Assembly: GCA_964601505.1 (NCBI GenBank)
Contig: CAZRNR010000005.1
Coordinates: 1-64,000 of the forward strand
DNA length: 64,000 bases
Direction of reading: 5' to 3'
Origin: DRWZ01 sp964601505
Lineage (GTDB): Bacteria > Calescibacteriota > Calescibacteriia > Calescibacteriales > Calescibacteriaceae
The translations under genes were made by a program, and so were the position numbers. The notes under the pieces are model-generated. The model did no database searches. It was not told the DNA's origin and was given only the letters and a program-made list of their open reading frames with translations. Below, in pieces: positions 61,291-64,000 of the stretch. Positions within the stretch are counted from its first letter, which is position 1; each line of letters opens with the position of its first letter.

Positions 61291-63585
61291 TCAGAACTTC
61301 TTTGAAAGTATTGTTAGAGAGTTCAAGACAACAAGGATTGAGCTAAAAGACATAGATAAAGCAGCAAGCATGGGGTTTATGTAAAGTTTAGTAAAAATTC
61401 CCGCAGCAATTGGAATGAGAACTATGTTGTAAATAAAGGCCCAAAAAAGGTTCATCTTTATAACTTTCACAACGTAATCTGAAATCTTGAAAAGCAATGG
61501 TATATGCTTCAGAGATTGCACAACTACATCAGCTGCCATCTTTGATATATCAGATGCAGAACCAACTGCTATTCCTACATCAGCTAAAGAGAGAACTGGG
61601 GCATCATTTATTCCATCTCCTATCATAGCAACTTTTCCTTTCTCCTTTCTTATCTTCTCCAAAACTTCAATCTTCTCATCTGGGAGCAGACCAGAAAAAA
61701 CTTTATCTATTTTCAATTTCTCTCCAATATTAGATTCAGAAGTATCTCCAGTTAAGATATATAGGTTTTTCTTCCTTTCTTTCAGAAAGTTGACGACCTC
61801 AAAAGAATTTTGATCAAGTTCTTCTTCAAGTAATACCATCCCAACAAATTTTTTTTGCAAAAAAACGAAAATCTCCAAAAGACCTTTATGACGCTCAATT
61901 TTTGGGACTTCAAGTGAAAAATCTTTCAAAATTTTCTCATTTCCCACAATAACTTCTATTCCATCAACTTTTGCATAAACACCCTTACCTTTAAGTGAAA
62001 AGAAGTTTTCGGGAGCTTTTATACTAACATCATGAGCATATTCAAGAATTGATCTGGCTATGATATGTTCTGAAAAGCATTCAGAACTCGCTAAAAGTTC
62101 AAGAAACTTTTCTTTGCTATATGAATTATCAAATATCAATATATCTTTTACCTTCATTTTGCCTCTGGTAAGAGTTCCTGTCTTATCAAAAATCACATTT
62201 TTCAGATGAGAAATGTTTTCAAAAACAGAAGCATTTTTTACTATTATACCATATTTTGAAGACTTACCAAGTGCAGAAACCAGAGCTGTGGGCGTAGCAA
62301 GACCAAGAGCACATGGACAAGAAACAACCAGAACAGATATAGCACGCTCAATGGCAAATGCAAAATCATAAAAAAACCAAAAAGAAAATGCTAAAACAGA
62401 AATAAAAATCACCGTAGGAACAAAAAAGTAGGAAACTCTATCTGCCAGACGCTCGGCAGATGTCTTCTTGAACCTTGACGCCTTTATGGAGCTAATCATC
62501 TTGCGTAAAACAGTCTGCTCCCCAGAACCTTCTACCCTGATCAAACCCCATCCACCTATAACTAAAGACCCACAGAAAACCTTTTCACCCCCTTCCTTCT
62601 CCACAGCTTCAAGATTACCAGTTATGTGAGATTCATCAACCTTTAACCTACCATTTATTACTACACCATCGACAGGGATTCTTGTTCCTTCCTTGCAAAC
62701 GACAATGTCTCCCAAAGCTAAATCAGATGTATCTACAACCGATTCCTTTCCGTCCTTTAGAACAACCGCAGTCTTTGGTTCCATATCTCCTAATTTTTTT
62801 AAAGCTTCGTATGTCTTTCCTCTCACAGAATTCTCTATATACCTTCCAAAAAGAACAACAGAAGTTATAATCGCTGAGGTTTCATAAAAAAGAAAATCTC
62901 CTGGTAGAAAATTTGGGAGAAATGTTTCAATTAAGCTAAATATGTAAGCAGAGAAAACTCCAATTGCTACAAGCACATTCATATCTGCACTAAAAGATAT
63001 AAGCTTTCTAAAGAAACCTTTTGCAAATCTCCTATAAGCTATGGGTATAACGAAAGAGCAGACAGCAAAATCAAGATACTTCAAATCATAATGTAAAAAC
63101 ATTCTCAAGATAAAATACAGAGCAGGTGGTAATGAGATGAGAAAATCCCGTTTCATTTTTCCACTTTCATAAGAAGGTAAATCTTTCACGACCTTTAAAA
63201 CCTTGATCCCAAGCTTTTCAATATCTCTTCGAAGATCTTCAAAACTTCGCGATATATATTCTATTTCTATCTCATCCATAAATACTTCAGCGCGTACAAC
63301 TCCATCTATCTGTTCTATCTTCCTCTCAATTCCAGGATGGTTTGAAAGATTTTCAGTCATAACAGTTATACTATCAGTTATAACCTGATATCCACTTTTG
63401 AGAATAGACAAAGCTATATTTTTGAGTATATTTTTATTGCTATCATTTTCATAGACAATGTAAGCACTTGATTCATCAAGGTCTACTCTAACCTCCTTTA
63501 CACCATCAATTTTCCTTATAGAATTTTCAACAGATGCAACACATCCAGAACATGTCATTCCTCCCAGCCTTACATGTGCATACAT
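61291..63585 (-). CDS. copA: Copper-exporting P-type ATPase (CopA-like)
   Basis: 764 residues. A first HMA domain with GGMTCSGC (CxxC at 12-15) is followed by a second HMA-like segment (about 75-140) that has lost CxxC. Then come eight membrane helices, the actuator TGNLEAVEKEGG-type loop (DESHITGNLEAVEKEG), the membrane metal site CPC in SCPCALGLATPT, the phosphorylation site DKTGTLTRGK, and the hinge motif GDGINDAPVLSLADVGIAVG. The CPC and N-terminal CxxC fit Cu(I) export. No regulator (CopY/CueR) is adjacent. Confidence 0.92.
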   Translation of the reverse strand: MYAHVRLGGMTCSGCVASVENSIRKIDGVKEVRVDLDESSAYIVYENDSNKNILKNIALSILKSGYQVITDSITVMTENLSNHPGIERKIEQIDGVVRAEVFMDEIEIEYISRSFEDLRRDIEKLGIKVLKVVKDLPSYESGKMKRDFLISLPPALYFILRMFLHYDLKYLDFAVCSFVIPIAYRRFAKGFFRKLISFSADMNVLVAIGVFSAYIFSLIETFLPNFLPGDFLFYETSAIITSVVLFGRYIENSVRGKTYEALKKLGDMEPKTAVVLKDGKESVVDTSDLALGDIVVCKEGTRIPVDGVVINGRLKVDESHITGNLEAVEKEGGEKVFCGSLVIGGWGLIRVEGSGEQTVLRKMISSIKASRFKKTSAERLADRVSYFFVPTVIFISVLAFSFWFFYDFAFAIERAISVLVVSCPCALGLATPTALVSALGKSSKYGIIVKNASVFENISHLKNVIFDKTGTLTRGKMKVKDILIFDNSYSKEKFLELLASSECFSEHIIARSILEYAHDVSIKAPENFFSLKGKGVYAKVDGIEVIVGNEKILKDFSLEVPKIERHKGLLEIFVFLQKKFVGMVLLEEELDQNSFEVVNFLKERKKNLYILTGDTSESNIGEKLKIDKVFSGLLPDEKIEVLEKIRKEKGKVAMIGDGINDAPVLSLADVGIAVGSASDISKMAADVVVQSLKHIPLLFKISDYVVKVIKMNLFWAFIYNIVLIPIAAGIFTKLYINPMLAALSMSFSSILVVLNSLTILSKKF

Positions 63586-63838
63586 AACAAAAAGTTATGT
63601 CAATAAAGCTACTGACGTATAAAACTCTGAAAATATAAGCCGACAATTCAACTTTCTTCACGGGAATTAACAAGATTCAATGTAAATTAAGTTATCATGT
63701 TCATAAGTTCAGCGTTACTGTAGCAAAAGATGCAAAAATAGATTTGCAATATCTGTTTTCTTTTAATCACCTTAAATTAAATACAAAAAATAAAAAAACA
63801 AAAAAGAAAAAATTAATAAATTACGATTTTTTCAAGAT

Positions 63839-64000
63839 ATGAGGAAGATAAAAGTGGCACTACTAGGATGTGGAAATGTTGGGAAATATGTAATAAAGAA
63901 CATCTACGAGCTATCGGAACACATTAGAAAAACCGAGAACATAGATATCGAAATAACAAAAGTTTTAGTTAGAGACAAGATCAAGCCAAGGGAAATAAAT
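63839..64000 (+). CDS. hom: Homoserine dehydrogenase, 5' part
   Basis: 54 codons from ATG 63839 to the edge of the window; the gene continues beyond. The start MRKIKVALLGCGNVGKYVI carries the G-x-G-x-x-G nucleotide-binding fingerprint, followed by ITKVLVRDKIKPREI, which is the homoserine dehydrogenase pattern (family: E/I-x-K-V-x-V-R-D). It reduces aspartate semialdehyde to homoserine in Thr/Met synthesis. The call rests on the N-terminus alone. Confidence 0.75.
   Translation, partial: MRKIKVALLGCGNVGKYVIKNIYELSEHIRKTENIDIEITKVLVRDKIKPREIN

Overview
The window is a 64 kb piece of a low-GC chromosome (roughly one third G+C by eye) from a Gram-negative bacterium. An outer membrane is implied by BamA, several lipoboxes, beta-barrel-like exported proteins and an RND/MMPL exporter. 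Arginine is written almost only as AGA/AGG and isoleucine often as ATA, which is common in thermophiles with AT-rich genomes. The gene stock (FHA-type sigma-54 activator beside a kinase with a PEGA domain, a sigma-32-like factor, a GldG/DUF4340 pair, DciA, RapZ) resembles Deltaproteobacteria/Myxococcota-related lineages. Taxonomy is inference; no rRNA is present.

Layout. 1-8 kb: end of an Rpn-type nuclease gene, a GyrA/ParC subunit, a small phosphate-binding-like periplasmic protein, Ddl, and an outward-facing group (barrel protein, sulfatase-fold enzyme, stand-alone TraB/VirB10-like domain). 8.5-12 kb: acyl-CoA dehydrogenase plus acyl-CoA ligase, divergent from a MerR-type regulator with a 16-bp palindrome between them. 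12.4-18.5 kb: a type IV pilin-like protein, DUF4340 and GldG-like proteins, DciA, RapZ and a Cys-rich Sel1 protein. 18.8-28.4 kb: an accessory cluster with three polytopic membrane proteins (two clearly GT-C-like), three paralogous radical SAM proteins, a squalene-cyclase-fold protein and a UbiA-family prenyltransferase. 28.8-30.8 kb: two cytochrome c-type proteins, one fused to a PQQ-type propeller. 30.9-38.4 kb: GlyQ, MoaA-MoaD-MoaE, a pseudopilin, rpsB-cobS-tsaC (an unusual linkage) and YchF. 38.5-43.6 kb: a TPR/PEGA-type protein with a frameshifted signal peptide, a divergent kinase-like PEGA protein, an FHA-AAA+ sigma-54 activator, and a lipoprotein preceded by a perfect -24/-12 promoter. 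43.9-54 kb: RND exporter, LPP20-like lipoprotein, UbiA/MenA-type prenyltransferase, BamA, ROK kinase, HisC-type aminotransferase, sigma factor. 54-55 kb: a decayed IS200/IS605 right end resembling an omega RNA, a small barrel protein and tRNA-Tyr. 55-64 kb: YebC, orphan histidine kinase, CbiG, CbiF, MeaB, small proteins, pterin dehydratase, CopA-type ATPase and the start of homoserine dehydrogenase.

Three units stand out. The radical SAM/GT-C/cyclase-fold/UbiA region looks like an undescribed lipid- or glycan-modifying cluster. The kinase-like protein, FHA activator and sigma-54 promoter look like a complete phospho-signalling module. The IS605 remnant keeps the RNA part of a TnpB system without the nuclease. 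Genes for B12 (cobS, cbiG, cbiF, meaB) and molybdopterin (moaA, D, E) are scattered, so both pathways must be completed elsewhere.
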